A stretch of DNA of 64,000 nucleotides from Nocardioides sp. zg-1230 (GTDB lineage Bacteria; Actinomycetota; Actinomycetes; Propionibacteriales; Nocardioidaceae): positions 496,001 through 560,000 of the forward strand of contig NZ_JABJQZ010000008.1 in the NCBI RefSeq assembly GCF_013155335.1, given 5' to 3'. Shown here piece after piece: positions 34,053 through 42,264 of the stretch. Position numbers and translations under genes: made by a program. Positions within the stretch are counted from its first letter, which is position 1. Every line of letters begins with the position of its first letter. The notes beneath the pieces were generated by a model. The model was not told the origin of the DNA and did no database searches. It saw only the letters and a program-made list of their open reading frames with translations.

Positions 34053-34556
34053 ATGAGTAGCCAAGCACCTCCGCCCCAGCAGGGGTACTACCCGCCGCAG
34101 GAACCGCCCAAGAAGAAGCACACGGTGCGCAATGTGCTGCTTGTGGTGGTTCTGCTGTTCGTCCTCCTTATTGGCGGCTGTTTCGCCATCCTCGGTGCGG
34201 GCCTCGACGCAGCCGACGAGGCCATCAAGGCCGAAGAGGCCAACGACAAGCCCAAGGAAGTCGCTGAGGGCAAGGCGTTCACTCACGACGACTACGCGGT
34301 CGACGCCGGATGGACCGTTGCGAAGGATGCGACCGGTGGAGTCACCATCAAGAACGCTCGTGTAACCAACGATGCTGACGAGGGGCGCACCGCGCTTCTT
34401 ACCTTCACGTTCTACAAGGGCTCGGAGAACCTTGCAGAGGTCGAGTGCTCGTCGAATGAGTTGCAGGCTGGCGAGTCTTCGAAGCTGGACTGTGTTTCTT
34501 TCGACTCTGACTTCCCGACTGGCTACAAGACCATCAAAGTCGCTGACGCCTTCTAA
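34053..34556 (+). CDS. Membrane-anchored extracellular protein, FxLYD-like
   Basis: The 167-residue protein has a Pro/Gln/Tyr-rich N-terminus (SSQAPPPQQGYYPPQEPP) and a Lys-rich stop signal. One helix follows (VRNVLLVVVLLFVLLIGG) and then a cysteine, and an outside domain of about 100 residues. That domain is strand-rich (GVTIKNARVTNDADEGRTAL; LTFTFYKGSENLAEVECSS; LQAGESSKLDCVSF) and resembles FxLYD-type extracellular modules. Codons ending in A or T are common and GC is visibly lower than in neighbours, suggesting recent transfer. It has its own ribosome site (GAGGGGGG) and terminator, and is the only intact gene of the inserted segment. Confidence 0.75.
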   Translation: MSSQAPPPQQGYYPPQEPPKKKHTVRNVLLVVVLLFVLLIGGCFAILGAGLDAADEAIKAEEANDKPKEVAEGKAFTHDDYAVDAGWTVAKDATGGVTIKNARVTNDADEGRTALLTFTFYKGSENLAEVECSSNELQAGESSKLDCVSFDSDFPTGYKTIKVADAF

Positions 34557-34589
34557 TCCCAACACCCTTCGGAGAATCTTCGTCACAGC

Positions 34590-34620
34590 AAGACCCCGGA
34601 CCTTGGCCGTCCGGGGTCTT
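34590..34620. terminator. Strong hairpin terminator
   Basis: AAGACCCCGGAC pairs perfectly with GTCCGGGGTCTT (12 bp) around CTTGGCC. It lies 33 bases after the FxLYD-like gene stop. Confidence 0.8.
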
Positions 34621-34702
34621 GTGCGTGAGAGTCAGGACTTCTTTCCTCGGGGTCTGTACGTCACGAGCTGGCGACTGCCGTTGGAATCTATGCACGAAAC
34701 TC

Positions 34703-34740
34703 GCTCGCCGTCGGACCACGCACCCGTCATCGTCGACCTG
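34703..34740 (+). repeat. 38-bp direct repeat, right copy (displaced xthA 3' end)
   Basis: This is an exact match to 33127-33164, followed by GACTGA. It thus keeps the xthA frame and stop (ending VDLD) although no gene is attached. The copy at xthA has three extra bases (ACG) before GACTGA. The right copy is probably the original chromosomal end, left behind after insertion. Confidence 0.85.
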
Positions 34741-34750
34741 GACTGAGGCG

Positions 34751-36061
34751 TCACATCACGCCGGCCGCCGGCTGGCTGACGACGGGCTGCGGCGTGCGCC
34801 GGATGGCGTACGACATCAGCGCGGCGATCGCGCAGAGCCCCGCCGCGGCGTAGAACGCGGGGTCGTAGCCGCCAGTGACGTCGCGGACCACGCCGGCGCC
34901 GGTCGCCGCGACGGCCGCCCCCACCTGGTGGCTCGCGAAGACCCAGCCGAAGACGATCGGGCCGGCCGCCGCCCCGAACCACTCGCGGCACAGCGCGACC
35001 GTCGGCGGCACGGTCGCCACCCAGTCGAGGCCGTACACGATGATGAAGACCCACATGCTGGGCTCGACGTGGGGCGACATCAGCGCCGGCAGCGCCATCA
35101 GCCCGACCCCGCGCAGGGCGTAGTAGCCGACCAGCAGCAACCGTGGGTCGACCTTGTCGGTGAGCCAGCCCGAGGCGATCGTGCCGACGACGTCGAAGAT
35201 GCCGACCACCGCGAGCAGGGAGGCGGCGGTCGTGGCCGGCATGCCGTGGTCGTGCGCCGCCGGGACGAAGTGGGTGGCGATCAGGCCGTTGGTCGTCATC
35301 CCGCAGATCGCGAAGCCACCGGAGAGCAGCCAGAACGTGCGGCTGCGAGCGGCGTCGCGCAGCACGGCGACGGCGCGGCCCGCGCTCGAGCCGACGTGCT
35401 GGTGGGGCGGCGGGCCCGGGTCGGCCTCGGTGGCGCCGAAGGCCCGCAGCCCGAGGTCGGCCGGGTGGTTGCGCAGGAGCAGCAGGACCAGGGGTACGAC
35501 GGCCAGCGCTGCCGCGGCGGCCAGCAGCGCTGCCGTACGCCACCCGTGGTGGGTCGCGAGCCAGGCCACCACGGGCAGGAAGATGAGCTGGCCGGTGGCG
35601 TTGCCGGCGGTGAGGATGCCGCTGACCAGCCCGCGCCGGGCCACGAACCAGCGGGTCGTGATTGTGGCAACGAAGGCCATCGACATCGACCCGGTGCCGA
35701 TGCCGACGAGCAGGCCCCAGCACAGGACCAGCTGCCACGGTTCCGTCATGAAGACGGTGAGGCCGCTGCCGACCGCGACCATCAGCAGTGCGAAAGTGAC
35801 GACCGGCCGGACCCCGAAGCGGTCCATCAGCGCCGCCGCGAAAGGCGAGATCAGGCCGAAGAGCATGAGGTTGAGCGAGACGGCCGACCCGATCAGCCCG
35901 TGCGACCAGCCGAACTCGTCGTGCAGCGGGTCGATGAGCACGCCCGGAACGGACCGGAAGGCGGCCGCGCCGACGAGCGTCACGAACGCGACGGCAGCCA
36001 CCACCCACGCCCAGTGCAGCCGCTGTCCTCGTCCGAGGATCGGCTCGGAGGGCGTCGTCAT
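34751..36061 (-). CDS. MFS transporter (OFA/monocarboxylate-type)
   Basis: The 436-residue protein has 12 helices. The first loops read FRSVPGVLIDPLHDEFGWSHGLIGSAVSLN, LMDRFGVRPVVTFALLM and TTRWFVARRGLVSGILTAGNATGQLIFLP, a pattern common in oxalate/formate antiporter-like and monocarboxylate-porter-like MFS carriers. The substrate is unknown. The start ATG is chosen at MTTPSEPILG; a GTG two codons earlier is possible. It is divergent from the GlxA-type regulator, which probably controls it. Its stop lies 4 bases from the displaced xthA end. Confidence 0.88.
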   Translation of the reverse strand: MTTPSEPILGRGQRLHWAWVVAAVAFVTLVGAAAFRSVPGVLIDPLHDEFGWSHGLIGSAVSLNLMLFGLISPFAAALMDRFGVRPVVTFALLMVAVGSGLTVFMTEPWQLVLCWGLLVGIGTGSMSMAFVATITTRWFVARRGLVSGILTAGNATGQLIFLPVVAWLATHHGWRTAALLAAAAALAVVPLVLLLLRNHPADLGLRAFGATEADPGPPPHQHVGSSAGRAVAVLRDAARSRTFWLLSGGFAICGMTTNGLIATHFVPAAHDHGMPATTAASLLAVVGIFDVVGTIASGWLTDKVDPRLLLVGYYALRGVGLMALPALMSPHVEPSMWVFIIVYGLDWVATVPPTVALCREWFGAAAGPIVFGWVFASHQVGAAVAATGAGVVRDVTGGYDPAFYAAAGLCAIAALMSYAIRRTPQPVVSQPAAGVM

Positions 36062-36105
36062 CGTCACGAGGAGCAGTCTGGCGGCAACCCCTGCCGAACG
36101 ACGAG

Positions 36106-36140
36106 TGGCCGGAATGCCAACATGTGCAAGAATTCGGCCA
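36106..36140. promoter_or_regulatory. Candidate operator between MFS and GlxA-type genes
   Basis: TGGCCGGAAT and ATTCGGCCA form an interrupted inverted repeat (one extra base) centred near ACATGT. It overlaps the regulator's start codon region. The position suits autoregulation and control of the divergent MFS gene. Confidence 0.35.
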
Positions 36141-37132
36141 TGGTCGTTCCCGCCCCCCATCGCGTCGTCGTGCTCGCGATCGCCCCGGTGATCGGCTACG
36201 ACCTGACGATCCCGCCCCAGGTGCTGGGCGAGGCGGTCGACGCGGACGGCCACCCGCTGTACGACGTCGCGGTGGTGACCGTCGACGGCCGGCCCGTGCA
36301 GACGACCCGCGGCTACGCCATCGCTCCCTCGGCCGGTCCGGAGGCGCTGGCCCGGGCGCAGACCGTCATCGTCCCGGGCACCCAGGTGGCCGGCCCGCGG
36401 CGCGACGGCGTGATCGCCGACGACCTCCGTGCCGCGCTCGCCTCCGTCCCCGCCGACGCCCGCTGGGTCTCGATCTGCACCGGCGCGTTCGTGCTCGCCG
36501 CGGCCGGGATCCTCGACGGGCACCGCGCCACGACGCACTGGAAGTACGCCGACGACTTCCGCCGCCTCTACCCCGAGGTCGCCGTCGACGAGGACGTACT
36601 GTTCACCGACGACGGCCGCGTCCTGACCTCGGCGGGGCTGAGCGCCGGCATCGACCTCTCCCTCCACCTCGTGCGCAGCGACCACGGCACGGCGGTCGCC
36701 AACGCCGTCGCCCGACACATGGTGGTCCCCCCGTGGCGCGACGGCGGGCAGGCGCAGTTCATCGATCGTCACGTCCCGGGCCGCGCCGACGAGACCACCA
36801 GCGACGTACGCGCCTGGGCGCAGGCGCACCTCGACCAGCCCCTCGACGTCGCGACCCTCGCCGGTCGGGCCCGGATGAGCGTGCGTACCTTCACCCGCCG
36901 CTTCCGCGAGGAGACCGGCCAGTCCCCCGGCGCCTGGGTCACCCAGCAGCGGGTCCGGCACGCGCAGCACCTCCTCGAGGCGACCGACCTCACCGTCGAC
37001 GACGTGGCGACCCGGGCCGGGATCGGCACCGCCGCCTCGCTGCGCCAGCACCTCCGCGCGTCCCTCGGCGTCTCGCCCTCGGCCTACCGGCGGACGTTCC
37101 GGGGTGCTCCTCCGGAGACGGCGACCCGGTGA
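36140..37132 (+). CDS. GlxA-family transcriptional regulator (DJ-1/PfpI plus AraC HTH)
   Basis: The 330-residue protein has a DJ-1/PfpI-like domain at residues 5-170 (VVVLAIAPVIGYDLTIPPQVLGE; SICTGAFVLAAAGILDGHRATTHW) and a C-terminal AraC HTH (LDVATLAGRARMSVRTFTRRFREETGQSPGAW and DVATRAGIGTAASLRQHLR). The cysteine in SICTGAF is the conserved nucleophile-elbow position; GlxA types are regulators, not proteases. An ATG six codons upstream is an alternative start. Its stop overlaps the kinase-like gene by GTGA. Confidence 0.92.
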   Translation: MVVPAPHRVVVLAIAPVIGYDLTIPPQVLGEAVDADGHPLYDVAVVTVDGRPVQTTRGYAIAPSAGPEALARAQTVIVPGTQVAGPRRDGVIADDLRAALASVPADARWVSICTGAFVLAAAGILDGHRATTHWKYADDFRRLYPEVAVDEDVLFTDDGRVLTSAGLSAGIDLSLHLVRSDHGTAVANAVARHMVVPPWRDGGQAQFIDRHVPGRADETTSDVRAWAQAHLDQPLDVATLAGRARMSVRTFTRRFREETGQSPGAWVTQQRVRHAQHLLEATDLTVDDVATRAGIGTAASLRQHLRASLGVSPSAYRRTFRGAPPETATR

Positions 37133-38052
37133 CGGTCTCGGCCGAGGAGGTCGCCGCGACGTTCGGGCTCGGAGCCGTCCGCTCCGCCGCGCCGGTGCCC
37201 GGCGGTCTCTCCAACGACCTGTGGCGGGTGGAGACCCACACCGGTGCGTACGCCGTCAAGGTGATGCGCACGAGCGTCGACGCTCCGGACTTCAGGGCCA
37301 ACGTCGAGGCGGCGTACGCCGTGGAGCGCGCGGCGTTCGACGCCGGTGTGCCGTGCCCGGAGCCCGTGCCCGTGGGCGACCGCTGTCTCGCCGACGTCGG
37401 CGGTGAGCTGGTGCGCGTGCACCGCTGGGTCGACGGGCGGTCAGCGGTCTCGGCCGAGCGGCTCGAGGACGCCGGCGCCCTGGCCGCCCGGATCCACGGC
37501 GTGGCCGACCACGTCGAGGCCCCACTCGACGACGAGCCGTGGGACGCCGCCGGGTGGGCAGGTCTGGCCGAGCACCCCGACCTGCCGACGGACCTCGCCT
37601 CACGCCTGCGCCGCCACGCCGGGGACCTCGCAGCGCTAGAGGCCGCCACCGCAGCGCCCGGCCTGCACGTGGCCGTGACCGGAACGCACGGCGACCTCGA
37701 CCCCAAGAACACCCTCGTCGTCGACGACACCCTGCTCGCACTCGACTGGGACGCCGCGGGTCCGCGGTCGGTGGCCCGGGAGGCCGTCGCCGTCGGTCTC
37801 GACTGGAGCACGGACCCGGCGGGGTTCGCCCGGGTCCTGGCGTCGTACGCCGCGTCAGGCGGCTCGGTGCCGGCCGAGGCCTGGGTGTTCGGCGGCTGGG
37901 TGGCGGCGACCGGGGGCTGGCTGGTCCACAACGCCTCGACACGCGTCGACACCCCGCTCGGCGTCGCCGAGACCACCCTCGCCCTCGACCGCCTGCTCCG
38001 CCTGCGCGCCTCGCTGCCCGAGCTCGTCGCCGTCCTCGCCGACACGGGTTGA
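37129..38052 (+). CDS. Aminoglycoside phosphotransferase (APH)-family kinase
   Basis: The 307-residue protein has a kinase-like fold: GGLSNDLWRVETHTGAYAVKVM (nucleotide-binding lysine), the catalytic loop GTHGDLDPKNTLVV with HGDxxxxN, and LLALDWDAAG (metal-binding DWD). The family includes antibiotic kinases, homoserine kinase-like enzymes and choline kinases, so the substrate is open. The GTG start overlaps the regulator's stop, implying co-expression. Confidence 0.85.
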   Translation: MTVSAEEVAATFGLGAVRSAAPVPGGLSNDLWRVETHTGAYAVKVMRTSVDAPDFRANVEAAYAVERAAFDAGVPCPEPVPVGDRCLADVGGELVRVHRWVDGRSAVSAERLEDAGALAARIHGVADHVEAPLDDEPWDAAGWAGLAEHPDLPTDLASRLRRHAGDLAALEAATAAPGLHVAVTGTHGDLDPKNTLVVDDTLLALDWDAAGPRSVAREAVAVGLDWSTDPAGFARVLASYAASGGSVPAEAWVFGGWVAATGGWLVHNASTRVDTPLGVAETTLALDRLLRLRASLPELVAVLADTG

Positions 38053-38098
38053 GGCCCGGTTCCACGGTGGTGTCGGTGGTCGCCTCCATGCTGGGCCC

Positions 38099-39262
38099 AT
38101 GGACACCTTCCCCCTCGTGCTGACCCTGGCGGCCGCCCTCGCCGTCGGGCTGGCCCTCGGTGCCGTGATCGGCGTGCTGTGGGCGCGCAGCCGTCCGGGC
38201 GACGACACGGCGATCGCGGCGCTGCAGCAGCGCGTCGCCGACCACGCCGTCGTCCAGGACGGGCTCGAGCGGCTGCAGGACCAGCTGAGCGACCTGGCCC
38301 ACGACCGCACCGCCTGGCAGGCCCAGCTGCACCAGCAGGTGGCCGACGTACGCCACTCCACCGACGTGCTGAGGCACGAGACCCACACGCTCGCGACCGC
38401 CCTGCGCAAGCCGCAGGTGCGCGGGCAGTGGGGCGAGCTCCACCTCCGCCGCACCGTCGAGCTGGCCGGCCTGGTCGACCACTGCGACTTCGCCGAGCAG
38501 ACGCGGCTCGACGACGGGCGGCTGCGTCCCGACCTCGTCGTCACCCTCGCCGGCGGGCGCACCATCGCGGTCGACGCGAAGGCTCCCCTCGCCGCCTTCC
38601 TCGACCTCACCGGGGCCGACCAGCCTGCGGAGCACGAGCGCGCGCTCGCCCGGCTCGGCGAGCACGTCCGCAAGCACGTCGCCGACCTGGGGTCGCGCCG
38701 CTACTGGGAGGCGCTGGCCGGGACGCCGGAGTTCGTCGTGCTGTTCCTCCCCGGCGAGGCGATCCTCCAGGCTGCGCTCCAGGCCGTGCCCGACCTCGTC
38801 GAGCAGGCGGCCGCCCGCAACGTCGTGCTTGCCACCCCGTCGACGCTGATCGCGCTGCTCCGCACGGTCGCCCAGGGCTGGCAGCACGAGGTGCTCAACG
38901 CCCAGGCGCAGGAGGTCCAGCGGCTCGGGCAGGAGCTGCACGCCCGGCTGGGCTCCATGGCCGGACACCTCGACAAGGTGGGCCGCTCCCTCAACGCCAG
39001 CGTCGTCGCCTACAACCAGGCGATGGGGTCGCTCGAAGGACGCGTGCTGGTGTCCGCACGCCGGTTCGCCGACCTCGGCGTCACCAACGACCAGCTCGAG
39101 GGTCCGCGGCAGGTCGAGACCGTGCCCCGCTCCGCCGCCGCACCCGAGCTGGGCGTCCTCGACGACGTCCCCGGAGCCACGGGCGACCCCACGCTCGACG
39201 ACCTGCTCGACCAGCCTCCCGGCACGGCGCCGCCCGCGGCGCGCCGCGCACGGGGCGCCTGA
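38099..39262 (+). CDS. rmuC: DNA recombination protein RmuC homologue
   Basis: The 387-residue protein has an N-terminal helix (TLAAALAVGLALGAVIGVLWA) and a coiled-coil (IAALQQRVADHAVVQDGLERLQDQL). The RmuC core follows: KPQVRGQWGELHLRRTVELAGL, PDLVVTLAGGRTIAVDAKAPLAAFL, and VVLATPSTLIALLRTVAQGWQ. RmuC proteins limit DNA inversions and contain a nuclease-like fold. The C-terminal tail is acidic and proline-rich. It stands alone between the APH-type kinase gene and a small membrane protein gene. Confidence 0.93.
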   Translation: MDTFPLVLTLAAALAVGLALGAVIGVLWARSRPGDDTAIAALQQRVADHAVVQDGLERLQDQLSDLAHDRTAWQAQLHQQVADVRHSTDVLRHETHTLATALRKPQVRGQWGELHLRRTVELAGLVDHCDFAEQTRLDDGRLRPDLVVTLAGGRTIAVDAKAPLAAFLDLTGADQPAEHERALARLGEHVRKHVADLGSRRYWEALAGTPEFVVLFLPGEAILQAALQAVPDLVEQAAARNVVLATPSTLIALLRTVAQGWQHEVLNAQAQEVQRLGQELHARLGSMAGHLDKVGRSLNASVVAYNQAMGSLEGRVLVSARRFADLGVTNDQLEGPRQVETVPRSAAAPELGVLDDVPGATGDPTLDDLLDQPPGTAPPAARRARGA

Positions 39263-39284
39263 CTTCGGTCCTAGGTTGAGCCTC

Positions 39285-39725
39285 GTGACGCAGGCCGGGA
39301 CGTTCTGGCAGGTCGGGCAGGAGCCGGGCCGGCAGGTGGTCGTGCTCGGCGTGGCCCTCACCCTCACGGCCGTCGCCGTCGACGTGCTGCTGGTCGGCAG
39401 CCTCACGCTCTTCTTCGACCTCTGCTTCATGGCGCTCTGCCTGGGGCTGGCGGCGCTGGTGCGACGACGGGACTTCTACCTGGTCGCGCTGCTGCCGCCG
39501 GTCCTGATGGTGGTGGTCTTCGGCTTCGTCGCCCTCGTCGCGCGCGACGCGGTCGCCGATCCGCGCGACAGCGTCCTTCAGGCCGTCGTCTCGGGGGTCG
39601 CCACCCATGGCATCGCCCTGTTCGTCGGCTACGCGCTGTGCCTGGGCTGGCTCGGCTGGCGACTGCACCGCAGGGGCGACCTCGCCTCCGAGCTCGAGCG
39701 CGAGCTCGGCCAGCCGTCCCCCTGA
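39285..39725 (+). CDS. Small membrane protein of unknown function
   Basis: The 146-residue protein has four helices (VVVLGVALTLTAVAVDVLLVG; LFFDLCFMALCLGLAALV; FYLVALLPPVLMVVVFGFVALVA; GIALFVGYALCLGWLGWRL) and a charged tail ELERELGQ. A similar layout occurs in actinobacterial DUF6542-like proteins, but I am not certain of that assignment. The start is GTG; a TTG three codons earlier is possible. Confidence 0.7.
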   Translation: MTQAGTFWQVGQEPGRQVVVLGVALTLTAVAVDVLLVGSLTLFFDLCFMALCLGLAALVRRRDFYLVALLPPVLMVVVFGFVALVARDAVADPRDSVLQAVVSGVATHGIALFVGYALCLGWLGWRLHRRGDLASELERELGQPSP

Positions 39726-39804
39726 CCCGGTCCGGTCCACCTCGCTGCAACCTGTTCCCCGGCCTGGCACGTATCCACACTGACAGTGGAGGCCGGGAGG
39801 TGGC

Positions 39805-40353
39805 ATGGCACGACGGGACGACGCCGAGTTCGCCGCGTTCGCCGCTGCGTGCGCCCCCGGCCTGCGCCGGACGGCGTACCTCATGTGCGGCGACTGGGAC
39901 CGGGCCGCAGACGTCGTCCAGGAGGCCCTCATCCGCGTCTACCTCGCGTGGCCACGGCTCGACCCGGACCGCGACGTCCGCGCCTATGCCCGCCGTACGG
40001 CGGTGCGGGTCGCCATCGACCAGAGCCGCAGGCGCTCCTCCCAGGAGGTTCCCACCGCCCGGCTGGGCGAGCGCCCCGCCGCCGACCCCACCGACCGGGT
40101 GGCCGACCGCGCGCTGCTGATGGCCGCGCTCGCCGAGCTGCCTCCGCGTCAGCGGGCCTGCGTGGTGCTGCGCTACTACGAGGACCTCAGTGTCGAGACG
40201 GTGGCCGAGGTGCTCGGCTGCCGCACCGGCACGGTGAAGAGCCAGACCGCGCGAGGGCTCGGCGCCCTGCGTGTGGCCTACGCCCGGCACGGCGGCGAGC
40301 TGGTCGACCCCGAGCCGGGCGCCCGCACCCACGCCGAGGGGGTCATGCCGTGA
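39805..40353 (+). CDS. SigE-family ECF sigma factor
   Basis: The 182-residue protein has region 2 (FAAFAAACAPGLRRTAYLMCGDWDRAADVVQEALIRVYLAWPR) and region 4 (LAELPPRQRACVVLRYYEDLSVETVAEVLGCRTGTVKSQTARGL). The SigE-family type is typical of Streptomyces and Nocardioides, each with a coupled membrane partner. It recruits RNA polymerase to stress or envelope promoters. GGAGGTGGC precedes the ATG. Its stop overlaps the next gene by GTGA. Confidence 0.93.
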   Translation: MARRDDAEFAAFAAACAPGLRRTAYLMCGDWDRAADVVQEALIRVYLAWPRLDPDRDVRAYARRTAVRVAIDQSRRRSSQEVPTARLGERPAADPTDRVADRALLMAALAELPPRQRACVVLRYYEDLSVETVAEVLGCRTGTVKSQTARGLGALRVAYARHGGELVDPEPGARTHAEGVMP

Positions 40354-41618
40354 GCGCCGACCTGCGCACTGCCCTGCGAGACGCCGTCGCGGACGAGCCC
40401 ACCTTCGGCGTCGACGCGGCCGCGATCGCGCACGCCGGCGGTCGCCGGGCACGTCGGCGCACCCGGTTGACGGTCGCGGCGGCGGCGCTGTCGACGACGG
40501 CGGTGCTCGCGGCCGTCGCCGTGGTCTCCCGCCCCACTGACCCGGAGCCCGCGCCCGCGCCCGCCGAGGTCGTCCGTCTCGACCTCGGCAGCGCGGCCGA
40601 GGCACCGCTCGACGTCATCGCCTCCACCCGCACCGCGTGGAAGGACGACGGCAGCGACGAGTTCTTCCGGCACGACCGCTTCGAGGGCCTGACCGCGGAC
40701 GGGCTGGTCCTGCGCAACCGCCGGACCGGCCCCAGCGTCGGCTCCCTCCTGGGCTTGCTGGACCCACGCACCGGGACGACGGACTGGCTGCCCGACCCGC
40801 CCGCCAACCTCTACGGCATGCAGCCGGTGGCCCTCGACGTCGACCGCCTGGTGCTCGGCGTCGGGCAGGGCAACGGCCACTCGGTGCTGGTCTTCGACCG
40901 CGTGTCCCGGACGTGGCAGCGCGACGTCGTGCGGATCCCCTACGGCATCGAGGTGCACGTACCACCCCGGATGGCCCTCTCCCCCGACGACCGGCTGCAT
41001 GTCGGCAACACGCTGGAGAACGACCCCGGACCCATGCGCTGGTGGAGCGCACCGGTCCCCGGAGGCGGCACGGTCACCCCCGAGCCGGAGCTCGAAGGGG
41101 CCGGCGTCGCCTGGTCCGGCCCGGCCCGGCTCGTCGCCGACCCGGACGGCCGCGTTGTCGTCTCCACCCCGGCGGGAGAGACCGAGCTGTCGGACCGGCG
41201 GCCGGACGGGTGCGAGAAGCCCGGCTCGTTCCCCGACGGGGCGCCCACCGTGCTGTGGGCCGGGAGCCACCCGGTCGTGACGTACTTCTGCGACAGCGGG
41301 TCGGACATCGCCGGCGCGACGACGGTGGTCCACGACCCGGAGGCTGGTCGGGCGTTCGAGGTGCCCGACGCCTCCGCGGTCGCCGCCGACGACTCGCGCG
41401 TCGTCCTCACCAGCGCGACCGACGGTGATGGCGAGCACCCCGGGAAGTCCTCGACCTACCTCCTCGATCTCGACGGGCCCGCCATCACGCGCATCGGCAG
41501 GGGGCCGCACGAGCCCCAGGTCGCGCTCGCGGCGGGCCTGCTCCTGTGGAACACGCCCGGACCGACCGACAGCCAGGACGCCTACGACGTCGTGTGGAAC
41601 GTCGCCCGGCTCGACTGA
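40350..41618 (+). CDS. Sigma-factor-linked membrane protein with extracellular beta-propeller-like domain
   Basis: The 422-residue protein has a cytosolic N-terminal segment (residues 1-45, Arg-rich at GGRRARRRTR) and one helix (LTVAAAALSTTAVLAAVAVVS). A proline-rich stalk and a strand-rich outside domain of about 340 residues follow, with repeated DR.VVV/D-W units. The coupling to the sigma factor gene suggests an anti-sigma or sensor role. No ZAS zinc motif is visible, so the anti-sigma function is inference only. Confidence 0.75.
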   Translation: MSADLRTALRDAVADEPTFGVDAAAIAHAGGRRARRRTRLTVAAAALSTTAVLAAVAVVSRPTDPEPAPAPAEVVRLDLGSAAEAPLDVIASTRTAWKDDGSDEFFRHDRFEGLTADGLVLRNRRTGPSVGSLLGLLDPRTGTTDWLPDPPANLYGMQPVALDVDRLVLGVGQGNGHSVLVFDRVSRTWQRDVVRIPYGIEVHVPPRMALSPDDRLHVGNTLENDPGPMRWWSAPVPGGGTVTPEPELEGAGVAWSGPARLVADPDGRVVVSTPAGETELSDRRPDGCEKPGSFPDGAPTVLWAGSHPVVTYFCDSGSDIAGATTVVHDPEAGRAFEVPDASAVAADDSRVVLTSATDGDGEHPGKSSTYLLDLDGPAITRIGRGPHEPQVALAAGLLLWNTPGPTDSQDAYDVVWNVARLD

Positions 41619-41628
41619 CCCGGACTGG

Positions 41629-42252
41629 TCAGGCCTCGAATCGCGAGACGTCGCCCGCCCCACGACGTACGACGACCGGCTCGGCGTCGGACCAGTCGAT
41701 CACCGTCGTGGGCTCGGCGGTGACCTCGCCCGACTCGACCACGACGTCGACGACGTGGTCGAGGTCCTCCTTGATCTCCCAGCCCATCGTCCGCGCCTCG
41801 GTCTCGCCGGGCAGGATCAGGGTGCTGGTCAGGATGGGCTCGCCGAGCTCCTCGAGGAGCGCGCAGACCAGGGTGTGGTCGGGGATGCGGACGCCGACCG
41901 TGCGCTTCTTGGGATGCATCAACCGCTTGGGCACCTCGCCGGTCGCGGGGAGGATGAACGTGTAGGGCCCCGGGGTCGCGGCCTTGATCGCCCGGAACGC
42001 CTTGTTGTCGACGTGGACGAACTGCCCGAGCTGGGAGAAGTCCTTGCACATCAAGGTGAAGTGGTGGCGGTCGTCGAGCTCGCGGATCTTCAGGATCCGG
42101 TCGCGGCCCTCGCGGTTGCCGAGCCGGGCCCCGAGGGCGTAGCCGGAGTCGGTCGGGTAGGCGATGAGCTGGTCGTCGCGCAGGGCCTCGACGACCTGGG
42201 AGACGAGCCGCGGCTGCGGGTTGTCGGGGTGGATGTCGAGGTAGCGGGCCAT
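41629..42252 (-). CDS. yciO: YciO/Sua5-YrdC family protein (threonylcarbamoyl-AMP synthase-like)
   Basis: The 207-residue protein closely follows the E. coli YciO pattern: IHPDNPQPRLVSQVVEALR, YPTDSGYALGARLG, FTLMCKDFSQLGQFVHVDN, GPYTFILPATGEVPKRL and KKRTVGVRIPDH, ending in EPTTVIDWSD..PVVVRRGAGDV. Sua5/YrdC proteins make threonylcarbamoyl-AMP for tRNA t6A. YciO is a paralogue that lacks the extra C-terminal domain of Sua5, and its exact role is debated. It lies just downstream of ispH on the same strand. Confidence 0.9.
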   Translation of the reverse strand: MARYLDIHPDNPQPRLVSQVVEALRDDQLIAYPTDSGYALGARLGNREGRDRILKIRELDDRHHFTLMCKDFSQLGQFVHVDNKAFRAIKAATPGPYTFILPATGEVPKRLMHPKKRTVGVRIPDHTLVCALLEELGEPILTSTLILPGETEARTMGWEIKEDLDHVVDVVVESGEVTAEPTTVIDWSDAEPVVVRRGAGDVSRFEA

Positions 42253-42264
42253 CTCGCGCTCCCG

